Assembly: GCA_030686995.1 (NCBI GenBank)
Contig: CM060693.1
Coordinates: 119,749,228 to 119,813,227, forward strand
Source: Artemisia argyi
Taxonomy: Eukaryota; Streptophyta; Magnoliopsida; Asterales; Asteraceae
Length of the DNA: 64,000 bases
Reading direction: 5' to 3'
In this document: piece by piece, positions 45,129 to 56,158 of the stretch
Numbering within the stretch: position 1 is the stretch's first letter
Layout of the letters: each line of letters starts with the position of its first letter
Translations under genes and position numbers: made by a program
The notes under the pieces: generated by a model
The model's database searches: none
The model's input: the letters and a program-made list of their open reading frames with translations, nothing else
What the model was told of the DNA's origin: nothing

Positions 45129-46591
45129 TCAGTGGGTAACACATGAAGAAGTTGGAAGTGCATGCTCATCATTTGACTTCATCTTTTTAGTTGGCATGTC
45201 AACCTGAGGTGTGTGATTGGGTGGTACTATGACTGTTGTAGACTCAATTCTTGGCCAGTATCTGCGGCCAGAACACCCATTGATCTTGAATGAGTACATA
45301 CGCGCCCATGTTTCTAGGCTGTAAGCAGCATGAACCCACTCTTCAGGTACATCAACTCCTTTTCCATCCTCATTCATATAGTTTATTGCAGCCACAACAT
45401 GTTTACATGGTATTCCAGTCAGCTCCCACATCCTACAACCACACCCCTTCCTATCCATTTTAGCAATACAATGATCCTCGTTAGGCACAGATACTTTATA
45501 TAACGAAGCTACAATCCATTCAACAACACAATCAGTAGCTTCTTTTTTGTTTGCATCAACCATGGCTTGCACAGTAGGAGTAAGTTGTCCAACACTCCTT
45601 TCTATTATTTGCTGAACTACCACAATCCTCTTCACCAAGTACTCCCTGATATATTCAAGACAAACGATGATGGATTTATCTCTGACATCATTTAGCTGGC
45701 TACAGAACACCTCACATATGTTGTTTAAGAGTAGTCCACATAGGGCTTTGCCTGTTAAACAAATCACACATTATGTATTAATATATGATCAATTATCAGT
45801 ATGCTTTTGTCCAGTGCCACGTAATGAATTACCTGAAAAATGTGATCGGCTCCATTGTTCAGCTGGAATCTTCAGCAACCAATCATAAGCTGCAACACTG
45901 TTATTCTTCAGATGATCCATCTCTTTGTTGAATTCACAACCTTCCAAAGCATGTCCTTGTAAACACCTCCTTTCAAATGTGACTTCATTTCCTCATGAAT
46001 ATGCTTAACACAAAATCTGTGTGCAGCATTTGGAAACACACTAGCAACAGCTTGTATCAATCTCTATGAACAAGTAAGGTTATGGATGGTGTTAAAACTT
46101 TACATGTTCTCATTGTGCATAAAACACATGATTAATTATACAATAGAAATGTGCACCTTTTGCCTATCATAAATGAAAGTGAACTTGCAGTTGGTTTCTA
46201 TCCCAAGATCCTCTCCTAGTAGTTTCAAAAACCAACACCAAGTTGCCTTATTTAGTGCATCAACTACAGCATATGCTACTAGATAAATCCCATTGTTTGC
46301 ATCAATCCCAACTGCTGTTAGTAATTGACCTGGAAAAGGACCTGACATGGAGAATCCATCTAATCCTAAGAATTCTCTGCCACAAGCTTTGAAACCTTGT
46401 TTCATAGCTCCCAAACACACATACACCCTTTTAAAAGTTCTTGTTGAACTCGCTGGATTTGGTTCTATCTGTACATCAATCCTAAAAGTAGTGCCTGGAT
46501 TTTGATTAACCAACTCTTGGGCATACTCTCTAAGCAGTGCATAATGTTTGGTAAAAACAGGTATACATGATTAAATTTCACAGGCTTTATG
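45129..46591 (-). pseudogene. MULE (MuDR-type) transposase, three exons, broken
   Basis: Segments on the minus strand: 46591-46157 (open only from about 46565), 46063-45833 and 45751-45129, joined by GT-AG introns with matching phase. Exon A has TFRIDVQIEPNP, RTFKRVYVCLGAMKQGFKAC and GLDGFSMSGPFPGQLLTAVG, the start of the MULE catalytic domain with the first Asp. Exon B has VFPNAAHRFCVKHIHEEMKS, then a frameshift near 45925, a TGA near 45915 in the original frame, and WSRSHFS. Exon C has NNICEVFCSQLNDVRDK, LEYIREYLVKRI and the SWIM zinc finger CGCRMWELTGIPCKHVVAAI, ending YSFKINGCSGRRYWP. The N-terminal DNA-binding region expected before exon A is absent. It catalyses cut-and-paste transposition when intact. 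Confidence 0.92.
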
Positions 46592-46986
46592 TGTAGGATC
46601 GATAATATATGTTGATTCATGTGGTTCGGGTGGTTTTGGATTATGGAAGATGAAGGTAAACATGGTGGAGAGATTAGAGAGAGAAAGAGAGAGATGGGAG
46701 GATTTCTTGAGAGAGAAAAACACCTTAGTGTGTGTGTTATTATGAAATCAACCAACCCTTCCCTTGTGTGGGAAGGGGTATATATACAATTACAATATAC
46801 GCCCTCCTGTGGGCTGTGGATCAGGTATACAGTGGGTAAAGACCCGTCCTTCCTCCACGGTGTGACTAATATCTAAACTATTACTATAATATCTAATCTA
46901 ATAAATAAACTAACTACGAGCTATCATAATGCTATTACATCATTTAGGTGACCGAGTCTTTTATAGGAATATTCGTATTCCTAACA
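46592..46986 (-). repeat. 3' LTR of the LARD
   Basis: TGTAGGATCGATAATATATG at the left and ATTCCTAACA at the right, 395 bp, then ATCTCCCCCTAAGCGAG, the complement of the polypurine tract (46987-47000). Confidence 0.95.
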
Positions 46987-49900
46987 ATCTCCCCCTAAGC
47001 GAGGTCACCTTGGAAATTAAGCTCTTTAATCTTCAAGCATTCTTATCTTTATAGCTCGTAGGTTCTGATTCTTCACTTATCTGCACACTTTGTACTTCAA
47101 GCAATCGAGCTTGTGATTTGGATTCCTTTGTGATATGTGATCTTTGAGCTTCCTTTGAGATCATCAGCCAAAGTAAATCTCCAAGCTCATCCATAGTTGT
47201 ATTGCCTTCATGTGATGTAGTGACTAAGGACCATCATGCTCATACCCTTCTGTATCTGGAGACGTTGCATTGGAGTTTGTGGATCAGGAGACTTTATCAT
47301 CAGAGTTGCGGAAACGTTGTTAGTAGTCTCTCAACATTTTTTTGTAGCAAGTCTCTCATCTTCATTGATAGTGTGGAGGATGTGTGAGCATGAGGTATGG
47401 ATTGACCCGATTCAGCTGGAAACTGCAGCCATCACCGCCATCTTTATATGTGTCCCTGAAATAAAACAGTTAGCAATAAAGATAGAGAACGAATATGGCT
47501 TTGTCATTCGTTCTGCGAGGACAGACTACCCTCCGGTTTTGTGAAAACCGACCTGTGATCAGGTAGAGTCTCTTTTAAAGAAGACTCTCCTTGACAGGAA
47601 TTTCTAGCTTGTAGTAAAGAATTTTCCAAAGAATCCACTTCGGAATCTTCATACCAAGCATGTTCTCATACCGGAACGTCTCAAAGCAGACAGCACGATA
47701 GAGTGAATCGGTGAATTGATATTCACGGATTGATGAGAAATTGATTTATAGAAATCACTCGCGTGTCATATGATAAACATTTTTGAGGCACGACGAGAGT
47801 TTTATACTTAGAATCACATTTCCATCAAAAGTACTTTTGTTTGAAAGATTATACACAATTAATGTGCTCGAAAAATTAGATTGTGAGCACATTGAAAGGT
47901 TTTAGCAAAAGTATCCGTCAATCCATATCCTGGAACAAGTTTGATTCAAAGTTGAATCGCACCATTGTTGATTTCCAGTTGTCACTTGATCATTGATCCA
48001 AGATGGATCTCACATGTCACCTACCAAGAGCTTGAGTGATGTTCGCTCTAGAAGGATTTCCATCTTCATTGTGAATATATTCATATCACTCGGATGTTCT
48101 GGCAATACCACAAGGATAATGCATAGGACCCTAAATATTTTATCTTATTTTCCACATTGTGTGAAACAATAAGCATATTTGGAATGTGTCCTAACGAGAT
48201 TTATGGATGATCTCATGGCTCTAGACTCAATAGTGCGTTTTGATCCGCTCCTGGAGACTGGGGAGGCGTCTCCTGTTTTAGGTATCAACATAGCTCGCAA
48301 TGAGCGGTCGATACATTGTACAGGGTTCCCCGTGAGATTGAAACAAGCTCTTTTAAGAGAACTTGAGTGGTTGGGAAGTTTGGTGCAGTGCGTCACTGGG
48401 TCCATGACGTCTTGTCTTCAATACCAGTGTTACCTTAGTAACCGCCAGTAGATTATGAATTGAACCCGGTTTCTGCCCTAAGGTTGAATATTTGGAGGGC
48501 TATTTCTTTTCACCCTTTCTCATTTCATTTCTTTTTCATTCTTCAACCCCTTCAGTGCTTACCGAGACTTCACCACTAGAACCTTGTTGGGTTTGTTCCA
48601 GTCCTAGCTCTATCTCAGTCCGCACTCTTCCCTTTCTCACTTTACTCCTTTTTTCAATCATTCCTAAGGACTTCTAATCTATCTATGGATTGTCCCTAGG
48701 AAGATCCTTCCGGTTCTGGTGGATCATGGGAACTTATACCTAACCTTAACCGTCCTTATAACTCCGTGCATTAAAGTAAATGGTCGGTCTTAGGTATTAC
48801 TTCCACAAACGCCTTTCGCTCCCCCCTCAATATGTGCATCGATATTCGAAAGTGTTTAGCACATATGTGGGAGCCTATTATTGAGTCGAAAAGAACACAT
48901 TTGATTATCAGATTTCTTATTTAAATCACATTCTCTCCCCCGATCAAAAATTTCAAACCTTTCGAGATTTTTGATCTCAATTGATTTAAATAATTTAGAA
49001 AGCGTTTTGGGAGAGAAATGCGGTCAATTTTAATATTTTCTGATAAAAGGAACTTTTTCTAGCTCCCCCTCAAACTGTGAGGGAGGTTGTTATGTGTCAG
49101 ATTTAAAGAGTTTGCAAAAGATTCGAAGTTTTAACGAACACTCTTTGAAAATTTACTCATTCTGACACATAACCATCACAAATCTTGCTTTTGTATTGTA
49201 CAAAGTGGGAGTTTTGATGATACATAAAAATTTTGAAAATCATTCTCCCCTTCAATCAATGACAGATGGTTAAAACATAAATATGTTATGGCATTGATTG
49301 AGTGAAAAAATTCATCAAAGTTTGAGTTCAAATTGATTTTCAATCAAAATCTCATGGTACCACCAAGTTTTGCACAAATACTTTCCGGAAAAATCATAGA
49401 ATAGAAAGTATTTGGCGATAAAAAGAAGATTTCTCTTCTTGATCAAGAAATAATGCACTGAAGCGTACATTAGATCAAGGGTGCATGGATGTAAAGTATT
49501 CCATGCCCGGATGAACTTCACCCGGTAAGAGGAACAACCGTCTTTTTGGCGACGTGTTTTCCCCATTTTGAAAAACGGGTTGCTATCTGAAGTAATAGCA
49601 AACCTTAATTTTGAAGTCTGGGTTGTAGCCTGAAATGACTACAAGCCAAAATTTTAAGTTCGGGTTGTAGCCTGAAATGACTACAAGCCTTAGTTTTGAA
49701 GAATGTTTTGAGAGACGACATGTTTTAAAAAAAATTTTATTTGAAACCGAAAAAAACTCTTGCTCAAGCATATGTATGATTCCGTGTCATTATTGAATGA
49801 CATTTCTAGAAACGTACATAATATTGATTACACAAGAGACATGTCGCGAGAAGAATATTTTTGTATTTTATATGATTTTTCAGATTTTTATGGTTTTTAT

Positions 49901-50399
49901 AGGTTTTATATTTTTCTATTTTCTTTTTGGTTTTTAAAATATGTACAAGGATACGAACCAAGATCATTACTCCTCAGCTTCCAAACTTTTCTCCGCTTCC
50001 ATCATTTGACATGCTGAAGAGTAACGTGAGCACATTTAACCAGGGATTAATTCAGGCATTTCACTCTCCCCTAATTAGTGCTCTCCCCCAATCCTGACAA
50101 CCTTTCTGATGAACACCCACAATAGAAGGAAGACTTTGGTCGAACACCCATAATATGAAGAGGTCTTTTGATAACCAAATACATGCCGTCTTTAGTCTTC
50201 TAATCACATAGTGGAGAATGTAGAGAAGACTGTAGACACGACCTACTTCAAGATTGCCCAATATGGAGGAACAGAATACCAACCATCTTCATCTCACCAA
50301 ATGCCTTCCAGTAACCTTACATATAACCCATCAGCCCGCAGCGCACACATGAGACGATAACACCCAACTGAGAATAAAGAATAGACTGACGACTCGACC

Positions 50400-50957
50400 T
50401 TCTTCAGTCTTTAGTATAACACCAAAGTAACAAGTTGAACCACTGATCATCTATAGAATGTATCCATCCTTGGATATTAAGCCCTGATCACGTAAACCTG
50501 TTGTGCATCCTTGATGTACGCATTCTCTCTCCCCTGATGGTTACGATTAATCATACCATGACGTAACAGTGAAACGTTAAAACCAAGGTGACAAGTTGAA
50601 CCACTGATCATCTCTGCGGCTTTTCAACACCGGAATACACGATTAACCCCGATCACGTGAACCTTTTGTGCGTCCTTGGTGTACACATTTCTCTCCCCCA
50701 TGATGGTTACGATTAATCGGCATCATCATCATTATGTGTACATGTAGCCTGATGACGTATACATGAAGCATTGACTAGAAACCCTTTGTTACTGATTGAA
50801 TCAGCCCGTGAGACGATATCGATTAGCATTCCATGACCATGTTCTTCAACACCTTGATAGAGAGGAAGAAGTAGTGTTGGAGAACCATGCATACCATGAC
50901 CATGTTCTTCAACACCTTAATAGAGAGGAAGATGTAGTGTTGGAGAACCATGGTTTG
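50400..50957. repeat. Tandem duplications inside the LARD
   Basis: Two units of about 165-170 bp (about 50411-50580 and 50581-50740) share ACAAGTTGAACCACTGATCA, GATCACGT and GATGGTTACGATTAATC. Next to them are two 62-bp units (about 50832-50893 and 50894-50955) with GACCATGTTCTTCAACACCT and GTGTTGGAGAACCATG. Confidence 0.8.
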
Positions 50958-53900
50958 CACGACTCCTGAACTGACGTATTCAGGAGTCGTATGACCATTT
51001 CTCAATCATCATCCAACATGTAGATTAATATTCACCCTTTCCCCCCCTCAAAAATTGCATATGCCAGCCAACTGCAATTTTTGATGATTGAACTAGTGAA
51101 TATGAATACCATCAACGGTAGGAAGCTCCACTTGACGGTTCTTGAGGACTGACATGTTGTTTATTCACCCTTTCCCCCCCCCTCAAAAATTGCATATGCC
51201 TGTCGAATGCAAGTTTTGGTTGAATAAGTGAATAATAGAATACTCCAATTTGCGCCGATCCACTTGATGACTGTACGAACATGGGAAAAGCATGAAAGTT
51301 TTTGATGAGAATGGTCATAAATAAGAAGATTTCTCTTCTTTCTAAGGTAAGGCGCACTGACACGTACACCTTTCTTTTCATTGATGAACGGGGCCTGAAG
51401 TGTTGTCAGCAGACGCCATAATGATAACATTGAAGACCGAGGCTTGAACTGATTTGTTCAAACGTCATAGTCTTTGAAGAACGAGGCCTGAACTGATGTG
51501 AACAGACGTCATCTCTCTCTTTTCTACTTCTCTCATCTAACTCGTTACCAACCCCATTATAATTCTGTCGGCTCTATGTCGTGACTACTGATGGAGAAAA
51601 CCCAATATGATGAACTTGAGACTGAAGAAAGATAACATGAACTTGTGACTTAAACTTGCACTAAAGTATGACTAAGAGCGGTGTAAAGAGTTCGTGCAAC
51701 TTCGAATCCCTAAGTACTCTATACTCTTCAACCAACCAACCATCAAGTATAAGACGTACATCACCTCTTGAATATCCACACCTTCATGTGACACTGAGCA
51801 CTACAACGTAACTCCTTAAAGTGATAGTTATTTTGTGGTAATATGAAGGAAGAATCCCAAAAATAACTAGATATCCAAGTCTCCGTCATTGTAAAGGTTA
51901 AAAGCTCGAACAAGGATCTCAAAGAATCTTCATCCAACCAACCCCGATATCTTCAGATGCTAAGTACACGTACCCGTGAAATATCACTTCAACCTCAAAT
52001 AAATAATAATGAATTAACGCCGTAGTCCCATCTTGCAGTTTAAATGTCCAAATCTAGCCCTTTTTGATGTTTTGAATGAACTTTGATAATGGTTTAATCC
52101 TGATCTTGTCAAAAACACATAACCCCGTAACAATTCGTTATATCCAAAATGCCATGAAGTCTGTCACAACTCATCCAATACATGAAGTACACACATTATC
52201 CCTTCTTCGAAGTTGAAGCCGTAGCACCAGAGTCAATTAAGATCCGGAAATGCACTTTTCATTCTCCAGGATAGTTCCATCATCACGGGATTTTACAAAT
52301 CTATGATTTAAACCGAGAAATAGATTCTTTCGCGGGATTTTACAAAATCAAGAAGAAACCGTGGGACAATTATAAATTGAATGTGTTATGACAAGTTTGG
52401 TTTTGGTGACTATCTGTTTGGGGAAACATGCAAGAGCTCAGCAACAATTCTTCTCACATATGTAGAATACTTCACAAACCATACTAAGTAAAGTAGTATA
52501 AACTACTTCCCCTTGGAGGTTGACCTTATATCATCAAAGTAAATGTTTCTCCCCCAATGATGGTTTCGAGCTTTCGGAAGCATCATTTGACGTGTACGAC
52601 CATATACCCGAGAAGCTCTTGTGAAGTATCATTGACGTGCAGTAGCGTCGAATATCCCATGAGAATTGTTGATCACATCTCAACCTTTAAACCTATTAGC
52701 TAACAAACCAACCTCGTATTCTGTCGGCTATTGTTGTGACCACTTGGTGAAGTAAACCCGATATACCAGACTTGAAAATGAAGTAGAATCTCCCAAATTT
52801 GTTACTTAGGCTTGCACTGTTGTTGGAAGAACGGTGTAGAGAATTTGTGCACCATGCAAATCTCTAAGTACTCAAAACTATCCCGACAAGGTATGAGACT
52901 ATCATCACCTCTTGCGATTATCCACAACGCCATCTGCGTGTGACACTGAGTACTAAAATGTAACTCCTTTAAGTGATAGTTAACCAGGTCTTCAACCATC
53001 CACCCCGACTTCTGGAAACTAGATAAACCAAGTCTTCAACTTAAATCTTAAGCGCGAGCAAATTATCACTGAAAGTCATGCATCCAACCAACCCCGACTT
53101 CAAGATAAAATAAGTACGCGCCTTCGTGAAACCCACTTCTATCTTAAATAAGTGATACCAAATAAACTTCGTTGATCACTTGACATTCCATGTCCACATT
53201 CTCAGCCATCTTGACATTTTAATGAATCTTGATTAGGTTCTTTTACAGAATACGCCCAAATTCTTTAGATAACCCTCTGTTCCGCGGATCGAACTCCGCG
53301 GTGAGTTCGCTGGGGGGTTCAGGGGGCAGCGCGCCCCCGAAGAATTTTTCGGTAAATTAGGGTTTGAAAACTAGGGTTTTGTATGTTGAAATATCCCAAT
53401 CATGTCAACAACGTATCCCCGTGAAAATTAATTATTTTGTCATTACGAAACACAAACGTAGCCAAAAATCAATAAGCATGCCAAGAATTCTGCTTTATCA
53501 AATTAGTTAACTATTAATCCCAACCTAAAGTCTTGTAGCAAAAAAAAAAATTCGAATGGTAACTTAAGAATACCAGGCCCACTTATGAATATTAGTGATC
53601 AATTCAGCCCACTCAAAGGGTCGGATGAAGGCCCAATCTAAACTGCTAACTCTTTTAGGCAAGATTCATTAAGCCCGATCTAACCCCAACTCTAAATACA
53701 CGGTTATAACCATTCTTAACCTAAGAATAACAGTCATTTGATAACCCTAACAACTTCTTACATCCGCCCCCATCCTAATATCTCTCTGACCACTCTCCCC
53801 AAACACAGATCAACAATAAATCTCCTCTCATTAATCCTTCAAGATAATCATCAAGACAAATTGATCCAATCATCTTCAGTCCGTACACATATCAAATCGA

Positions 53901-55108
53901 ACCATCAAACCACTAACATAACAACGCGAGAACCTTTCTTGTATTTAGTTACAATATGAACCGAACCTTTTTGGTTCTTCAGCAACAGATCGAGACACTT
54001 GAGGTTACTTGTGAAATATTTACACTCGGCTTCAATATCTGAAATGGGTCTCAGGTAGGTTTGAGATTGTAACCTTTTGTGTTGTTTGATTGTGCCTTAA
54101 ACGAAACAAAAATACGATTATAACACACTTGTTATGAATCGTTTTTCTTTTAGTTTCGGATATTAAATGAAGTTATGCTTCACAAAAAAAATGATCGATG
54201 ATGGATTTGATTTCAAACTAACAGAAAGTCTTTAACAAGATTGGTTAATAAAGTTTGAATAATCTGAGATCTCTTGTAACAATTCGAATGTTGTTTTTGT
54301 GTACATCGAATGAGAGTTTGAATGAAGCATTGAATGGACTTGGTGATTAATTTTTGTTGTTATGTGCATTTGTTTGCTGTTGGGACTTGTATAATTTGTG
54401 GTCTTTCATCTGTTTCTGCTAAATCTTACTTTTCGTTATGTGGACTAACCGCTAGACATAACAAAATTTTGGCAGCATGCCTTTTGGATTTTCTAGTTAA
54501 TTTTTCTTCAAAGAGCTAACCGCTGTTTTTGGGACTAACCGCAATATAGAACTAACCGCTATGAAAAACACTGAGCAAACTGCTATTTGGACTGTTTACT
54601 TAAACGCTACCAGCCACAAGACAAAAACGTCACAGTTGCCTTTATCTTCTAATAGCAAACTGCCAAAACTGCACCCAGAAGCAGCCACTAAAATTAAAAG
54701 ATTGTACTACAGGCAAACAGGAATATGTACTAACCGCTGCAGTACTAATCGCTAAAAGAGAAACGTAACCGCTATCAAGAATATCCAATAATCAAACAGC
54801 CAAAATCCGACCAAGTATTATTTTTGACCACTTTTCTGACCAAGTTATCTGACCAAACATTTAGACAAAATAAAACATCTACACTGGTTTAGGTACAAAG
54901 AGTCACAGATGAATGAAGTAGAACATAAAGCTGTCACCAAATCAGTTTTTGAAAACATGATGAAGCACAAAACTTGACCATATGGATACAACTAAACTGT
55001 TACCCACAAAATAAGTAGAAAACAGATTTCAAACTCGAAAAACAATATGTGTAAAACAGCTTGAAAACATGATACGAACCACAAATAAATCAACAAACTA
55101 AGCAACCT

Positions 55109-55121
55109 GGCTCTGATACCA
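55109..55121 (-). promoter_or_regulatory. Primer-binding site of the LARD
   Basis: GGCTCTGATACCA on the plus strand, i.e. TGGTATCAGAGCC on the element strand: a full match to the initiator tRNA-Met complement used by most plant LTR elements. It lies 2 nt from the 5' LTR. Confidence 0.9.
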
Positions 55122-55123
55122 AT

Positions 55124-55518
55124 TGTATGATCGATAATATATGTTGATTCATGTGGTTCGGGTGGTCTTGGATTATGGAAGATGAAGGTAAACATGGTGG
55201 AGAGATTAGAGAGAGAAAGAGAGAGATGGGAGGATTTCTTGAGAGAGAAAAACACCTTAGTGTGTGTGTTATTATGAAATCAACCAACCCTTCCCTTGTG
55301 TGGTAAGGGGTATATATACAATTACAATATACGCCCTCCTGTGGGCTGTGGATCAGGTATACAGTGGGTAAAGACCCGTCCTTCCTCCACGGTGTGACTA
55401 ATATCTAAACTATTACTATAATATCTAATCTAATAAATAAACTAACTACGAGCTATCATAATGCTATTACATCATTTAGGTGACCGAGTCTTTTATAGGA
55501 ATATTCGTATTCCTAACA
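55124..55518 (-). repeat. 5' LTR of the LARD
   Basis: 395 bp, the same termini as the 3' LTR and three substitutions from it. Confidence 0.95.
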
Positions 55519-55685
55519 TTATGGCATAGCAAATCAGACTTACTTACGGGAACATCTTCAATTACCTGATCATCGTCATCAAACACTTCATCATCATTTC
55601 GATTATAGTCCAAATCCTCTGAATCACTCCCGACACTCTGTTCTTCTGTTTCATTATCTACCTCTACTACTTTCACATTTCCCAT
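55519..55685 (-). pseudogene. N-terminal fragment of the MULE transposase ORF
   Basis: Starts MGNVKVVEVDNETEEQSVGS and continues acidic (DEVFDDDDQVIEDV), then is cut by the LARD at 55518. After the LARD the frame closes within a few codons, so the link to the catalytic exons was already broken or needs an intron. Acidic N-termini precede the DNA-binding domain in many MULE transposases. Confidence 0.6.
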
Positions 55686-55976
55686 CTGACCACCTACAAT
55701 TGTAAGTCCATAACATTAACAACAAATACACCTTTTAACAAATTAAAAAAAAAAAAAAAAAACAAAACTCACAAAATAGGAGGGAAATTAAAGAGGAAAA
55801 TGCACTGTGTCTTACCGTATCGTTCAAAGGCACGGACGATCGATGTAATCTAACCGGAACTATACGGATCTATATGTATCGTTCAAAGGCAGTGAATAGG
55901 AAAATGCACTGATAAAGATTTGGCGGCAACAATTAGGGTTGTATCTGAAGTTAAAGGGGTATATTTGTCATTTCAT

Positions 55977-56146
55977 GCGATTATACCATTGACTGACGGG
56001 AAAACTAACGGAAGTTAGCCAAAAAAGCCTCTCGGTGGCGATTTTGCGAAAATGTGGAACGTGTGTGACTTTTTTGCGCTACTTTTTGTCTCGGTCCCGT
56101 TTTTGCTAATTTGTGCAACGTTAAGGACCATTTTTTCAATTTACCC
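55977..56146. repeat. Right TIR of the large MULE
   Basis: Inverted copy of 31494-31663. It lies about 290 bp from the ATG of the transposase fragment, as expected for a TIR that serves as promoter. Confidence 0.95.
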
Positions 56147-56158
56147 ACCAAATATTTA

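Larger units (their letters stand above)
46592..55518 (-). mobile_element. LARD-type non-autonomous LTR retrotransposon (8.9 kb, no coding capacity)
   Basis: Two 395-bp LTRs are flanked by the perfect 5-bp duplication TTATG (46587-46591, 55519-55523). The element strand has a TGGTATCAGAGCC primer-binding site beside the 5' LTR and a polypurine tract beside the 3' LTR. The roughly 8.1-kb interior has no gag, protease, RT or integrase motif in any frame, only ORFs below about 100 residues. It must therefore move using another element's proteins. The interior holds tandem duplications at 49577-49690, 50400-50760 and 50840-50957, and repeated blocks at 51540-51830 and 52680-52990. LTR divergence is about 0.8% (3 differences), so insertion was recent. 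It is inserted in the MULE transposase gene. Confidence 0.93.
31494..56146 (-). mobile_element. Mutator-like element (MULE), about 4.07 kb, inflated to 24.65 kb by two nested retroelements
   Basis: TIRs of 170 bp (31494-31663 and 55977-56146) begin GGGTAAATTG and differ at only about 6-7 positions. The flanking 9-bp duplication is perfect: ACCAAATAT at 31485-31493 and 56147-56155. Removing the copia element (32564-44205) and the LARD (46592-55518) with one copy of each target duplication leaves 4074 bp. The element carries a minus-strand transposase reading from the right TIR and plus-strand ORFs reading from the left TIR, a convergent layout like maize MuDR (mudrA/mudrB). The transposase is frameshifted and split, so this copy is no longer autonomous. 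Confidence 0.95.

Noticed and set aside
48179..48451. 90-codon ORF in the LARD, considered as a gag or pol remnant
   Set aside because: No motif of any retroviral domain; an opposite-strand ORF of the same size overlaps it.
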